Shown: positions 40,843 through 49,934 of the stretch, one piece after another
Layout: each line of letters begins with the position of its first letter
Position numbering within the stretch: the first letter of the stretch is position 1
Assembly: GCF_011067745.1 (NCBI RefSeq)
Contig: NZ_JAAMPJ010000008.1
Location: 1 to 64,000 of the forward strand
Origin: Lentzea alba
Lineage (GTDB): Bacteria > Actinomycetota > Actinomycetes > Mycobacteriales > Pseudonocardiaceae
Direction: 5' to 3'
Length of the DNA: 64,000 bases
Notes under the pieces: generated by a model
What the model was told of the DNA's origin: nothing
The model's input: the letters and a program-made list of their open reading frames with translations, nothing else
Database searches by the model: none
Program-made: the position numbers and the translations under genes

Positions 40843-41991
40843 GTGGCCAGGGATTACTACGGCATCCTCGGTGTCTCGCAGAATGCGACACAGGATGAGA
40901 TCAAGCGCGCCTATCGCAAGCTCGCCAGGCAGCTGCACCCGGACGTCAATCCCAACGAGGAGGCCCGCTTCAAGGAGGTGACGGCCGCCTACGAGGTGTT
41001 GTCGAACCCCGAGAAGCGCCGCGTCGTCGACCTGGGAGGCGACCCGCTCGACTCGGGCGGCGGTGGCCGCCCCGGCGGTGACCCGTTCGCGGGCTTCGGC
41101 CTCGGCGACATCATGGACGCCTTCTTCGGCGCCTCGACCGGCGGCGGTCGTGGTCCGCGCAGCCGCGTGCAGCCGGGCTCCGACGCGTTGATCCGGCTCG
41201 ACATGACGCTGGAGGAGTGCGCGGCCGGCGCGACCCGTGAGCTGACCGTCGACACCGCGATCCTGTGCGACCGCTGCCACGGCGCCGGCACCCAGAACAA
41301 CTCCAAGCCGGTCCAATGCGACACCTGCAACGGCCGCGGCGAGGTCCAGTCCGTGCAGCGCTCGTTCCTGGGCCAGGTCGTGACGTCGCGCCCGTGCCCG
41401 GTGTGCCGCGGCTTCGGCGAGGTCATCCCCGACCCGTGCCAGCAGTGCGCCGGTGACGGCCGCACGCGGTCGCGCCGCACGATCTCCGTGAACATCCCCG
41501 CCGGTGTCGCCGAGGGCATGCGCGTGCGCCTCGCGGGCCAGGGCGAGGTCGGCCCCGGCGGTGGCCCGGCCGGCGACCTCTACGTCGAGGTCGAGGAGCA
41601 CCCGCACGAGATCTTCGAACGCGACGGCGCCGACCTGCACTGCGTGGTGCAGATCCCGATGACGACGGCCGCGCTGGGCGCCACCCTGCCGTTGAAGACG
41701 CTGGACGGCGAGGAAGAACTGCAGATCGAGCCCGGTACGCAGCCGAACACGCAGCTCGTGATGACTGGCCGCGGCATGCCGAAGCTGCGCTCCACCGGCC
41801 GCGTCGACGGTCGCGGCGACCTGCACGTGCACCTCGAGGTCGTCGTGCCGACGAAGCTCGACGCCGCGCAGGCGTCGCTGCTGCGCGACCTCGCCGAGCT
41901 GCGCGGTGAGAACGAGCCCTCGTTGTCGCACAACGGCAAGGGCGGAGGCGGACTGTTCTCCCGGCTGCGCGCCTCGCGCGGCCACCGGTGA
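40843..41991 (+). CDS. dnaJ: Molecular chaperone DnaJ (DnaJ2 type)
   Basis: A 382-residue full-length J protein: J domain with HPD ([16 protein letters not shown]), Gly-rich region, four CxxCxGxG zinc repeats ([32 protein letters not shown]) and the C-terminal peptide-binding domain. It is DnaK's co-chaperone. GTG 40843 gives [12 protein letters not shown], the usual family start and the same length as I recall for mycobacterial DnaJ2; ATG 40822 would add seven residues and lacks a ribosome binding site. It overlaps rsmE by GTGA. Confidence 0.95.
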   Translation: MARDYYGILGVSQNATQDEIKRAYRKLARQLHPDVNPNEEARFKEVTAAYEVLSNPEKRRVVDLGGDPLDSGGGGRPGGDPFAGFGLGDIMDAFFGASTGGGRGPRSRVQPGSDALIRLDMTLEECAAGATRELTVDTAILCDRCHGAGTQNNSKPVQCDTCNGRGEVQSVQRSFLGQVVTSRPCPVCRGFGEVIPDPCQQCAGDGRTRSRRTISVNIPAGVAEGMRVRLAGQGEVGPGGGPAGDLYVEVEEHPHEIFERDGADLHCVVQIPMTTAALGATLPLKTLDGEEELQIEPGTQPNTQLVMTGRGMPKLRSTGRVDGRGDLHVHLEVVVPTKLDAAQASLLRDLAELRGENEPSLSHNGKGGGGLFSRLRASRGHR

Positions 41992-42719
41992 CGCTGCCGG
42001 TCTTCCTCGTCCCGGCGCTCCCGCCGGGCGAGGAGTTCGTGCTGGACGGCCCCGAAGGCCGGCACGCCGCCACGGTGCGCCGGCTGCGCGCGGGCGAGGA
42101 GCTCGTGCTGTCCGACGGTTCCGGCGCGCTCGTGCGGTGTTCGGTGGTCGCGGTCGAGCGCGATGCGTTGTCGCTGCGCGTGGTCGAGCGTTCCGTGGAG
42201 CCCGAACCGACGCCGCGCGTCGTGCTCGCCCAGGCGTTGGTGAAGGGCGACCGCGGCGAACTCGCCGTCGAGCTGGCCACCGAGGCCGGTGTGGACGGTG
42301 TGGTGCCGTGGCGAGCCTCCCGGTGCGTGGCGAAGTGGGAGGACGGCCCGCGCGGCACGAAAGCGTTGGGGCGCTGGCGATCCACGGTTCGTGAGGCGGC
42401 CAAGCAGGCCCGCCGTGCGCGGGTGCCGTTCGTCGACGAACCCGTGAGCACGACCCAGCTTTCCCAGCGCGTGTCGTCGTCGGCGCTGACGCTCGTGTTG
42501 CACGAGAGCGCGACCGAACGGCTCGCCGACGTTCCGTTGCCGGCTGCCGGGGACGTGCTGCTGGTGGTCGGTCCGGAAGGTGGGATCACGCCGGAGGAAC
42601 TGGACGCCTTGCGATCTTCGGGCGCGCGGATCGTCCGATTGGGCCCAACCGTTCTGCGTGCATCTACCGCTGCGGCGGTTGCTCTTGGTGCGCTCGGGGT
42701 ACTCACCGCGCGCTGGTGA
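41988..42719 (+). CDS. rsmE: 16S rRNA m3U1498 methyltransferase RsmE
   Basis: A 243-residue SPOUT methyltransferase: an N-terminal PUA-like domain ([30 protein letters not shown]), then [30 protein letters not shown], and the knot motifs [15 protein letters not shown] and [17 protein letters not shown]. It methylates U1498 of 16S rRNA. The GTG start overlaps the dnaJ stop. The hrcA-dnaJ-rsmE order is conserved in actinobacteria. Confidence 0.95.
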   Translation: MTLPVFLVPALPPGEEFVLDGPEGRHAATVRRLRAGEELVLSDGSGALVRCSVVAVERDALSLRVVERSVEPEPTPRVVLAQALVKGDRGELAVELATEAGVDGVVPWRASRCVAKWEDGPRGTKALGRWRSTVREAAKQARRARVPFVDEPVSTTQLSQRVSSSALTLVLHESATERLADVPLPAAGDVLLVVGPEGGITPEELDALRSSGARIVRLGPTVLRASTAAAVALGALGVLTARW

Positions 42720-43203
42720 TCCAGTTCACTCCGAAGGTGAACATCGGATGGATTGGCTTGACGCAAGTTGTAGCGAATCGCAGGCCGATGGGGTTACCCT
42801 AGTTTGCAGAGGGGTTGATTGGTCTATCCGGAAACGGAGTAGACCATTAGACCCTTCACACCAAAGGACTCGCCGGACACCTCCCCCCTCGGTCCGGCGT
42901 CGGCGCCTCGCGGCGAAGCGACCCCCAGGCTTCGGACCGCGAGGCGCCCCTTTTGGTTTTGGTGCAGGCTGCTCGGCGCTGGCGCGCCTTCGCGGCCAGC
43001 ACCAAAAGCGTGTCTTTTGGGGGCCGAGCCCCCAAACCCCACGCCGGGGGCAAGCCCCCGGACCCCCATGGGCCGCCTCGCCTTCGGCGTCGGCAGGCCC
43101 TGTCAAAATCTTCGCGCCGCCTGCATCCCTCCGCATCTCACCGCGTCTCCCCGCGTTGGCCTTGCTTCCCGGCTAATTGTTGGCGTTCGCGTAAGTTCTG
43201 CGT
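42720..43203. other. Non-coding region of stacked hairpins after rsmE
   Basis: About 480 bp with no credible gene. It holds a hairpin TGGTCTA-t-CCG-GAAA-CGG-ag-TAGACCA at 42820-42846 with a GNRA-type loop, a perfect 12-bp stem GGCGCCTCGCGG/CCGCGAGGCGCC at 42902-42948, nested TTTTGGT/ACCAAAA and GCTGGC/GCCAGC arms near 42951-43005, and GGGGGC/GCCCCC arms near 43021-43066. The stack resembles actinomycete intergenic repeats. Some of it must end rsmE transcription and some may belong to the next gene's leader. Confidence 0.7.
42902..42948 (+). terminator. Probable rsmE-distal terminator
   Basis: A perfect 12-bp stem (42902-42913 with 42937-42948) is followed by CCTTTTGGTTTT, the best T-rich tail in this non-coding region. 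Confidence 0.55.
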
Positions 43204-43860
43204 GTGCAGCGGATTGCTTACGGTGATCACCCCAGTCAGTTCGGCGAGCTTCATTTTCCCGAGGGCGCGACTCAGGGTGCTGTTGTCGTCATTCACGGTG
43301 GTTTTTGGCACCAGCGCTACGGGCTGGAACTCGGGCGGCCCCTCGCGGACACCCTTGTCGCCGACGGATTTGCCGTCTGGAACATCGAATACCGGCGTGT
43401 GAGCGGCGGTGGGGGATGGCCGCAAACCGGGGAGGACGTGCTCGCCGCCATCAACGCCGTCGACATCGGGCCCGTGGTGACGCTCGGACACAGCGCCGGA
43501 GGCCATCTCGCTGTGTGGGCGGCCAAGCACAGCGCGCGAGTGGTCGGAGCTGTCGCTCAGGCGGCCGTGCTCGACTTCACCCGGCACGTCACGCCGCGGG
43601 CGCTGGAGTTGTGTTCCGAAGAGCAGTTCGCGGAGGCCTCGCCGGCCGCGCTCGTGCCCATCGGCAAGCCGGTGATCTGCGTGCACGGCGATCAGGACGA
43701 GGACGTGCCGGTCGCGCAGAGCATCGGCTTCTGCGAGGTCGAGCCGCAGGCCGAACTCGTCGTGGTGGCCGGGGGCGGGCACATGGACATGATCACGCCG
43801 GGCACGGAGTCGTGGGAGAGGTCCCGCGCGGCTGTCGTTCGGCTTGCTCGCGACTGCTAA
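43204..43860 (+). CDS. Alpha/beta hydrolase (kynurenine formamidase/BD-FAE-like)
   Basis: A 218-residue alpha/beta hydrolase. The oxyanion motif HGGFWHQRYG and nucleophile elbow GHSAGGH place it near the HGGxW group that includes kynurenine formamidases and small esterases. VICVHGDQDEDVPVAQS supplies the acid and GGGHMDMI the histidine. There is no signal peptide. The GTG start is 9 bp from the end of this gene's stacked-hairpin leader region, and a TetR gene follows after 9 bp, so the two are co-transcribed. Confidence 0.85.
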   Translation: MQRIAYGDHPSQFGELHFPEGATQGAVVVIHGGFWHQRYGLELGRPLADTLVADGFAVWNIEYRRVSGGGGWPQTGEDVLAAINAVDIGPVVTLGHSAGGHLAVWAAKHSARVVGAVAQAAVLDFTRHVTPRALELCSEEQFAEASPAALVPIGKPVICVHGDQDEDVPVAQSIGFCEVEPQAELVVVAGGGHMDMITPGTESWERSRAAVVRLARDC

Positions 43861-43869
43861 AAAGGGCCG

Positions 43870-44460
43870 GTGCCGAAGGTTGTCGACCACGAGGAACGTC
43901 GCCGCGAGCTTGCCGAGGCCGTGTGGCGCATCGTGCAGCGCGACGGGATCGACCACGCCTCCGTGCGTGCCGTCGCGGCCGAGTCCGGGTGGTCGAGCGG
44001 GTCGTTGCGCCATTACTTCCCGACGCAGGACGCGTTGCTCGGGTTCGCGATGGAGCTCGCGTACCGGCGGTTCATCGCACGGTTGGAGAAGCTCGACACC
44101 TCGGTCGGCAACCGCGAGTTGTTGAGGGCCGTCGCGCACGAATTGCTCGCCCTGGACGACGAACGGCGCGTTGAGGCCGCCGTGTTGTTGTCGTTCTTGC
44201 CGCGCGCGATGGTCGAACCGTCGTTGCACGAGTTGGAGCGCTACGGCACGCGACATTTGTACGGCGAGATCGCGGGCCTTCTCACCGCTGCTCAGAAGGC
44301 AGGGCAACTGCGGGACGGTGTTGTGCCGATGAAGTCGGCGCGGCGGCTGATCGTGCTGATCGACGGACTCAACATCCACCACGGGCTCGGGCCCGAGGAA
44401 CTCACCGCCGACGACATGATCGAGGCCGTCGACGAGCAACTGGACGCCATCTTCGCTTAG
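43870..44460 (+). CDS. TetR/AcrR-family transcriptional regulator
   Basis: A 196-residue TetR protein with the DNA-binding domain RRRELAEAVWRIVQRDGIDHASVRAVAAESGWSSGSLRHYFPTQDALLGFAMELA and a ligand-binding helical C terminus of the BetI/TetR_C_6 type. It probably regulates the hydrolase gene just upstream. AAAGGG precedes the GTG start. The HIT gene follows after 9 bp. Confidence 0.92.
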   Translation: MPKVVDHEERRRELAEAVWRIVQRDGIDHASVRAVAAESGWSSGSLRHYFPTQDALLGFAMELAYRRFIARLEKLDTSVGNRELLRAVAHELLALDDERRVEAAVLLSFLPRAMVEPSLHELERYGTRHLYGEIAGLLTAAQKAGQLRDGVVPMKSARRLIVLIDGLNIHHGLGPEELTADDMIEAVDEQLDAIFA

Positions 44461-44469
44461 CTGGAGGGC

Positions 44470-44787
44470 ATGTCCTGTTTGTTCTGCCGCATCGTCGACG
44501 GTGAGGTTCCCGCGACGATCGTGCACGAGACCAAGACGACGCTCGCCTTCCGCGACCTCCACCCGAAGGCGCCGGTGCACGTGCTGCTCATTCCGCGCGA
44601 GCACGTGCCGAACGCCGTCGACCTGAACGGCGAACAGCTCGGCGACCTCTTCGCCGCCGCGCGAGAGGTCGCCGAAGCCGAAGGTGTGTCGGAGAGCGGC
44701 TACCGGTTGCTGTTCAACACCGGGCCGGACAGCGGGCAGGTGATCTTTCACGCCCACCTGCACCTGCTGGGCGGCGAGAAGCTCTGA
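44470..44787 (+). CDS. HIT-domain nucleotide-binding protein (HINT-like)
   Basis: A 105-residue histidine-triad protein: CLFCRIVDGEVPATIVHET at the start (zinc-binding CxxC), RDLHPKAPVHVLLIPREHV, and the triad FHAHLHLLGG. Such proteins hydrolyse purine phosphoramidates and aminoacyl-AMPs. The gene has GGAGGG before the ATG. It is normally found near rsmE and phoH in actinobacteria, as here. Confidence 0.94.
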   Translation: MSCLFCRIVDGEVPATIVHETKTTLAFRDLHPKAPVHVLLIPREHVPNAVDLNGEQLGDLFAAAREVAEAEGVSESGYRLLFNTGPDSGQVIFHAHLHLLGGEKL

Positions 44788-44790
44788 CTC

Positions 44791-45633
44791 TCACCCGAGC
44801 GCGAGCGAGGCGGGCGTGAAGTACCTCGACCGATCTCCCGGCGCCTCCGTCGCGCCGTACACCATCAGACTGCAGCCCTTGCGCGGCTCGAACCCGCCGG
44901 CCAGCAGGTAGGCGGCGACATCGGCGTTCGTGGTGTCGATGCGGAACGACTGCTCGCCGACGACCACGTCGGAGATCATCGCGCACGCGTCCGCCGCGGT
45001 GGGCGCGATCAACGGGCCGACCGCGCGGCCGTTCGCCAGCGCGCGGGTGCCGACCACGCCGAGTCCTCCGGCGAACTCCGCGACGTGCAGCGAGTACTTC
45101 GACGGCGCGAAGTCCCAGAACGCTGTCCGCGAGTACCCGGACACCTCCCGGTCCAGCGCTGCCAACACGGGCAGGTCGGCCTCGGTGACCGGCCGGGTCA
45201 CGCCGGCCGCCGCGCCGGTGAGCACGCCGTGGTACTCGGTCGTCACCTCGACCGGGTGAAAGCCGAGCTTGGCGTACAGCGGCTCACCCATGGCCGTCGC
45301 ATACAGCACGGACACCGGCGTCGGACTGATATCCAATATGTTGGACATCAACGCGGTTCCGACACCCCGGCGTTCGGCCCAGGTGCCGACCAGTACGCCG
45401 CTGATCGCCTGCGCTTCGGGATACGGGGTCGACAGCGCCGTGCCCAAGAGGGCCCCGCCGTCAAAGGCGCCGAGGCCCGGGCCGAGTGAGAGCATCAGCT
45501 CCCACTGCGCCGAGGTCCACGTCCAACCTCGGTCCGTGATGAGTTTCATGCACTCGGGTATGTCGTCGACACCAAGCCTGCGGATCTCCACAGTCGGTGA
45601 GCACACACGGTGAGCAAAGCGGTAGCCACTCAT
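44791..45633 (-). CDS. GNAT-family N-acetyltransferase (two-domain)
   Basis: A 280-residue protein. The first GNAT domain holds the acetyl-CoA motif GVLVGTWAERRGVGTALMSNIL, followed by ATAMGEPLYAKLGFHPV. The second half (ITRPVTEADLPVLAALDREVSGYSR ... AYLLAGGFEPRKGCSLMVYG) is a degenerate second GNAT-like domain. The substrate is unknown. ATG 45633 is used; a GTG at 45591 would trim fourteen residues. An AT-rich patch coding for NILDIS (45325-45344) resembles the GATATATC motifs elsewhere. Confidence 0.82.
   Translation of the reverse strand: MSGYRFAHRVCSPTVEIRRLGVDDIPECMKLITDRGWTWTSAQWELMLSLGPGLGAFDGGALLGTALSTPYPEAQAISGVLVGTWAERRGVGTALMSNILDISPTPVSVLYATAMGEPLYAKLGFHPVEVTTEYHGVLTGAAAGVTRPVTEADLPVLAALDREVSGYSRTAFWDFAPSKYSLHVAEFAGGLGVVGTRALANGRAVGPLIAPTAADACAMISDVVVGEQSFRIDTTNADVAAYLLAGGFEPRKGCSLMVYGATEAPGDRSRYFTPASLALG
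45325..45344. repeat. AT-rich motif related to the GATATATC repeats
   Basis: CTGATATCCAATATGTTGGA lies within the GNAT gene. Its CTGATATCC half is identical to the start of the intergenic repeat at 58168, and on the minus strand it reads ATTGGATATCAG, sharing ATTGGAT with the hemW motif. Confidence 0.45.
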
Positions 45634-45693
45634 TTTCGCCCGGACTAGCATCGACGCATCAGATCCGAGCGACAGGAAGCAGGCCGGGGCCAC

Positions 45694-46743
45694 GTGGCCG
45701 AAGAAACACAGCAGAGCACCAAGGAAGGTCAGTCCCGGTTCGCCGTGCCAGACGGCGCGGTGCTCAGCCTGCTGGGGTCGCGTGACGAGAACCTCCGGCT
45801 CGCGGAGGAACTGCTCGACGCCGACGTCCACGTGCGCGGGAACGAGATCACCTTGTCCGGCGACCCCGCCGACGTGGCCTTCGCCGAGCGCGTCTTCTCC
45901 GAGCTCGTCACCCTCGCGAGCCGCGGCCAGGCCGTCGACCAGAACACGGTCCGCCGCACCGTCGCGATGCTGAGCGCGAACGCCGACGCCTCGCCCGCCG
46001 AGGTCCTGAGCCTGGACATCATCAGCCGCCGCGGCCGCACGATCAGGCCGAAGACGCTGAACCAGAAGCACTACGTCGACGCGATCGACAAGAACACCAT
46101 CGTGTTCGGCATCGGCCCCGCAGGCACCGGCAAGACGTACCTCGCCATGGCCAAGGCCGTGCAGGCGCTGCAGGCCAAACAGGTCAACCGGATCATCCTC
46201 ACCCGCCCGGCCGTCGAGGCCGGCGAGCGCCTCGGCTACCTGCCGGGCACGCTCTACGAGAAGATCGACCCGTACCTGCGCCCGCTCTACGACGCGCTGC
46301 ACGACATGGTCGACCCGGAGTCGATCCCACGCCTCACCCAGGCGGGCACGATCGAGGTCGCACCCCTCGCCTACATGCGCGGTAGGACGCTCAATGACGC
46401 GTTCATCATCCTCGACGAGGCGCAGAACACGACGCCCGAGCAGATGAAGATGTTCCTCACCCGGCTGGGCTTCGGCTCCAAGGTCGTGGTGACCGGCGAC
46501 ATCACCCAGGTCGACCTCCCCGGCGGTCAGCGCAGCGGCCTGAAGGTCGTCAAGGACATCCTCGAAGGTGTCGACGACGTGCACTTCTCCGTGCTGACCA
46601 GCCAGGACGTGGTGCGCCACCGCCTGGTCGGCGACATCGTCGACGCGTACGAGAAGTGGCAGGTCCAGCAGGACGTCCTGGACCAGAACGGGCCACACCA
46701 CGGACCCGGTGCACGCCGGGGGAACCAGCGCCGGGGACGATAG
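45694..46743 (+). CDS. phoH: PhoH-like P-loop ATPase
   Basis: A 349-residue PhoH-family protein. Walker A is [15 protein letters not shown] and Walker B is [16 protein letters not shown], with [20 protein letters not shown] typical of the family. An N-terminal KH-like region (residues about 20-90) precedes the ATPase. PhoH proteins are linked to RNA processing and ribosome maturation; the conserved neighbour ybeY supports this. GTG 45694 is the start. Confidence 0.93.
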   Translation: MAEETQQSTKEGQSRFAVPDGAVLSLLGSRDENLRLAEELLDADVHVRGNEITLSGDPADVAFAERVFSELVTLASRGQAVDQNTVRRTVAMLSANADASPAEVLSLDIISRRGRTIRPKTLNQKHYVDAIDKNTIVFGIGPAGTGKTYLAMAKAVQALQAKQVNRIILTRPAVEAGERLGYLPGTLYEKIDPYLRPLYDALHDMVDPESIPRLTQAGTIEVAPLAYMRGRTLNDAFIILDEAQNTTPEQMKMFLTRLGFGSKVVVTGDITQVDLPGGQRSGLKVVKDILEGVDDVHFSVLTSQDVVRHRLVGDIVDAYEKWQVQQDVLDQNGPHHGPGARRGNQRRGR

Positions 46744-46748
46744 GCGCC

Positions 46749-47294
46749 GTGAGCATCGAGATCGCCAACGAGTCGGGTGTCGGAGTCGACGAGGGTTCCA
46801 TCGTCTCCGCCGCCCGCTTCGCGCTGGACCGCATGGGCGTGAGCCCGCTGGCCGAGCTGTCCGTCCTGCTGGTCGAGCTGGACGTGATGGCCGACCTGCA
46901 CGAGCGCTGGATGGACCTGCCGGGCCCGACGGACGTCATGGCCTTCCCCATGGACGAGCTGGACTCCGCGCGCCGGCCCGACGCGGCGGGCCTCGGTCCG
47001 GCGCTGCTCGGGGACATCGTGCTGTGCCCCGCGTTCGCCAAGGACCAGGCCAAGAAGGCGGGCCACGGCCTGCTGGACGAGCTGCACCTGCTGACCGTGC
47101 ACGGCGTGCTGCACCTGCTCGGCTACGACCACGCCGAGCCGGCTGAGGAACGCGAGATGTTCACGCTGCAGAACCGCATCCTCGCGGACTTCCGCAACGC
47201 TCGCGACGAGGCCGAACGGGCGGCGCACCAGCGCAGCACGGACGACAAGGTGCTCGGCGCGGTCGGCCTGGACGAGAAGAACGAAGAAGCCTGA
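46749..47294 (+). CDS. ybeY: Endoribonuclease YbeY (rRNA maturation factor)
   Basis: A 181-residue YbeY. The zinc-binding motif [11 protein letters not shown] (H-x3-H-x5-H) is present, with [11 protein letters not shown] in the middle. It matures 16S rRNA ends and assists ribosome quality control. GTG 46749 begins 5 bp after the phoH stop. The C-terminal tail is longer than in E. coli and rich in charged residues. Confidence 0.95.
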   Translation: MSIEIANESGVGVDEGSIVSAARFALDRMGVSPLAELSVLLVELDVMADLHERWMDLPGPTDVMAFPMDELDSARRPDAAGLGPALLGDIVLCPAFAKDQAKKAGHGLLDELHLLTVHGVLHLLGYDHAEPAEEREMFTLQNRILADFRNARDEAERAAHQRSTDDKVLGAVGLDEKNEEA

Positions 47295-47299
47295 GTCCG

Positions 47300-48589
47300 A
47301 TGAGCGAGAACCCTGCCAGTGTGATCGTGCTGGCCGTTCTGCTCGTGCTCGCCGCCGGTGTCTTCGCGTGTGTGGACGCCGCGCTCGGCACCGTGTCACG
47401 AGCACGGGTGGAGGCGCTGCAACGACAGGGCCGCTGGGGCACCGGGCAGCTGCTGCAGGTCCTCAACGACCGGCCGCGGCACGTCAACCTGTTGCTGCTG
47501 CTGCGCCTGTTCTGCGAGCTGTTCGCGACGGTGCTCGTCACGGGCGTGTACCTGCAGTACGTGGAACAGGACTGGCTCGCCGTTCTGTACTCGTGCCTGA
47601 GCATGCTCGTCGTGTCGTACGTGCTCGTCGGTGTCGGACCGCGCACGATCGGCCGTCAGCACCCGTACGGCGTGAGCCTGATCGCGGCGGGCACGGTCCG
47701 GCAGCTCGGCCGCGTGCTCGGGCCGTTGAGCAAGTTGCTGATCCTCATCGGTAACGCGATCACGCCCGGCAAGGGCTTCCGCGAGGGCCCGTTCTCGTCC
47801 GAGGTGGAGCTCCGCGAGCTCGTCGACATGGCGCAGGAACGCGGCGTCGTCGACGAGGGCGAGCGCGAGATGATCCACTCGGTGTTCGAGCTGGGTGACA
47901 CCATCGCGCGCGAGATCATGGTGCCGCGCACCGAGATCGTGTGGATCGAGCAGGCCAAGTCGCTGCGCCAGGCGCTCGCGCTGTCGTTGCGCACCGGCTA
48001 CACCCGCGTCCCGGTGATCGGCGAGAGCGTCGACGACGTGCTCGGCGTGGTGAACCTGAAGGACCTCATGCGGGCCACGCTCGCCGAGGACGAGGACCCG
48101 AAGTGCGTCTCCGAGCTGATGCGGCCGACGAGCTTCATCCCGGACTCGAAGCCGATCGCGGACCTGCTGCGCGAGATGCAGGTGTCCCGCAAGCACATGG
48201 CGATCGTGGTCGACGAGTACGGCGGCACCGCGGGCCTGCTGACGATCGAGGACATCCTCGAGGAGATCGTCGGCGAGATCACCGACGAGTCCGACACCGA
48301 CGACCGCCCGCCGGTCGAGCACCTCGAGGACGGCGCGGTGCGGGTCAGCGCGCGCCTGCCGGTCGACGACCTCGACGCGTTGTTCGGCACCGAGCTCGAC
48401 GACCACGAGGTCGAGACCGTCGGCGGCCTGCTCGCGCAACGGCTCGGGCGCGTGCCGCTGCCCGGCACCGAGGCCGAGATCGCGGGCCTGCGCATGCGGG
48501 CCGAGGGTGGCAAGGACGAACGCGGCCGCATCCGGGTCACCACTGTGCTCGTGCGTCCGGTGAACAAGGAGAACGAAGAAAATGACTGA
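47300..48589 (+). CDS. CNNM/CorC-type hemolysin-family membrane protein
   Basis: A 429-residue membrane protein: a DUF21 domain with about three or four helices (residues 1-150), two CBS domains (MVPRTEIVWIEQ ... VVNLKDLM and MRPTSFIPDSKPIADLL ... EYGGTAGLLTIEDILEEIVGEI) and a CorC_HlyC C-terminal domain. The family is implicated in Mg2+/Co2+ transport or membrane homeostasis rather than haemolysis. It overlaps the next gene by 8 bp. Confidence 0.92.
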   Translation: MSENPASVIVLAVLLVLAAGVFACVDAALGTVSRARVEALQRQGRWGTGQLLQVLNDRPRHVNLLLLLRLFCELFATVLVTGVYLQYVEQDWLAVLYSCLSMLVVSYVLVGVGPRTIGRQHPYGVSLIAAGTVRQLGRVLGPLSKLLILIGNAITPGKGFREGPFSSEVELRELVDMAQERGVVDEGEREMIHSVFELGDTIAREIMVPRTEIVWIEQAKSLRQALALSLRTGYTRVPVIGESVDDVLGVVNLKDLMRATLAEDEDPKCVSELMRPTSFIPDSKPIADLLREMQVSRKHMAIVVDEYGGTAGLLTIEDILEEIVGEITDESDTDDRPPVEHLEDGAVRVSARLPVDDLDALFGTELDDHEVETVGGLLAQRLGRVPLPGTEAEIAGLRMRAEGGKDERGRIRVTTVLVRPVNKENEEND

Positions 48590-48917
48590 CATCGGTGCTG
48601 AAGACGCGAAACTCGTGACGCTCGCACGGTCTGTTCGCGCCCGTAACGGCGCTGCGGAGGGTGCGGCAGTGCGGGACCTCGACGGCCGCACGTACAACGC
48701 GTCCACCGTCGCGTTGCCGTCGCTGAAGCTCACCGCGCTGCAGGCCGCCATCGCCGCCGCGGTGTCGAGCGGTGCCGAGGGCATCGAGGCCGCGGCCGTG
48801 GTGACCGACGCGGACTCGCTCGACGAGGGCTCGGTGTCCGCGGTGCGGGACCTCGCGGCAACTGCGCCGGTTTTCCGTGCAACTTCGGCCGGGACCGTCG
48901 CCGAGGTGGTTCGCTAG
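48582..48917 (+). CDS. Cytidine deaminase-like protein lacking the zinc site
   Basis: A 111-residue protein with the cytidine-deaminase fold outline (VRARNGAAEGAAVRDLDGRTYNASTVALPSLKLTALQAAIAAAVSSG), but the HAE and PCxxC zinc motifs are gone: the position of HAE reads LTA. It is therefore unlikely to be a deaminase. The same non-catalytic protein occurs between corC and era in mycobacteria (from memory), so a structural role is likely. Confidence 0.8.
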   Translation: MTDIGAEDAKLVTLARSVRARNGAAEGAAVRDLDGRTYNASTVALPSLKLTALQAAIAAAVSSGAEGIEAAAVVTDADSLDEGSVSAVRDLAATAPVFRATSAGTVAEVVR

Positions 48918-48960
48918 CCCCCAGCGGGCTTGACCCGCACTGACCTGGGGGGAAGTGCTC

Positions 48961-49857
48961 ATGAGACGGTTGTCTGCCTTGTTCAGCGTGCTCGCGATCG
49001 CCGCGGGCACGCTTTTCTTTTCCGCGCCTGCGGCGCACGCGACGTGGAGCGACTGGACCGGCCACGGCGGGAAGATGTACGGCACGCCCACCGTCACCAC
49101 GTGGGGTCCCGGCCGGCTCGACGTGTTCGCGGTGGGCATCGACTACACGTTGAAGCACCGCGTGTACGAGAACGGCCGTTGGCTCGACTGGGAGTCGCTC
49201 GGCGGTCACCTCACCACGTCGCCGTCGGCGGTGGCGTGGGGACCGGGCCGCATCGACGTCGTGGCCGGCAACGCGCACGGCGGAGTGCAACGCCTCGTGT
49301 ACGACGGCGTGTGGCACCCGTGGGAGACGATCGACACCGGCACGTACCGGTACGGCGCGTCCATCTCGTCGCGCGGGCCGGGCAGGCTCGACCTCTTCAC
49401 CGTCGGACGCGCGGGCGCCGATGACAACAAGCTCTACGTGAAGAGCCTGGAGAACGGCACCTGGTCCGACTGGACGTCGCTGGGCGGCAACCTCACCTCG
49501 ACGCCCGCCGCGGTGTCGTGGCACGCCGGCCGGATCGACGTCTTCGCCAAGGGCGACGACGACTCGCTGCATCACACGTGGGCCGACAACGGCGTGTGGG
49601 GTTCGTGGGAGTCGCTGGGCGGTCGCATCGCCCAAGGGCCTGGCGTTGCGTCGTGGGCGCCCGGCAGGCTCGACGTCTTCGCGCGTGGCACGGACAACGC
49701 GCTGTACCACAAGGCGTTCGACACCGTGTGGCACGACTGGGAGTGGCACGGCGGTGTGCTGTCGTCCGGCGTCGGCACCGTGTCGTGGGGTCCGAACCGC
49801 ATCGACGCTTTCGTCACCGGAAACGATCAGGCAGTTCACCAGAAGGCCTGGTACTGA
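48961..49857 (+). CDS. Secreted six-bladed PLL-type beta-propeller lectin
   Basis: A 298-residue exported protein with a signal peptide (MRRLSALFSVLAIAAGTLFFSAPAAHA, about residue 27). The rest is six repeats of roughly 44-48 residues, each with W..W..LGG, S.P..V.WGPGR.DVFA.G.D..L.HK, as in the Photorhabdus PLL/fucose-binding lectin family. It probably binds sugars on cell surfaces. GGGGGGAAG precedes ATG 48961. It interrupts the conserved corC-cdd-like-era order and is followed by a hairpin, so it looks like an acquired single-gene insert. Confidence 0.88.
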   Translation: MRRLSALFSVLAIAAGTLFFSAPAAHATWSDWTGHGGKMYGTPTVTTWGPGRLDVFAVGIDYTLKHRVYENGRWLDWESLGGHLTTSPSAVAWGPGRIDVVAGNAHGGVQRLVYDGVWHPWETIDTGTYRYGASISSRGPGRLDLFTVGRAGADDNKLYVKSLENGTWSDWTSLGGNLTSTPAAVSWHAGRIDVFAKGDDDSLHHTWADNGVWGSWESLGGRIAQGPGVASWAPGRLDVFARGTDNALYHKAFDTVWHDWEWHGGVLSSGVGTVSWGPNRIDAFVTGNDQAVHQKAWY

Positions 49858-49893
49858 CCTGTCGCGGACGTGACGGAATAGCAGATCCCGGGA

Positions 49894-49915
49894 CCGGCGA
49901 CAACCCTGTTGCCGG
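49894..49915 (+). terminator. Possible terminator after the lectin gene
   Basis: CCGGCGACA (49894-49902) pairs with TGTTGCCGG (49907-49915) at eight of nine positions with a 4-nt loop, 37 bp after the lectin stop and before era. Confidence 0.45.
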
Positions 49916-49934
49916 TGCCGGGGACAATGGACGG

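Noticed and set aside
42820-42846. TGGTCTA...TAGACCA as a second DasR site
   Set aside because: The half-sites are separated by 13 bases, whereas the DasR element is a compact TGGTCTAGACCA; an RNA hairpin is the better reading.
42580-43176. 198-residue frame running from rsmE into the hairpin region
   Set aside because: It begins inside rsmE in another frame and has no domain or ribosome binding site.
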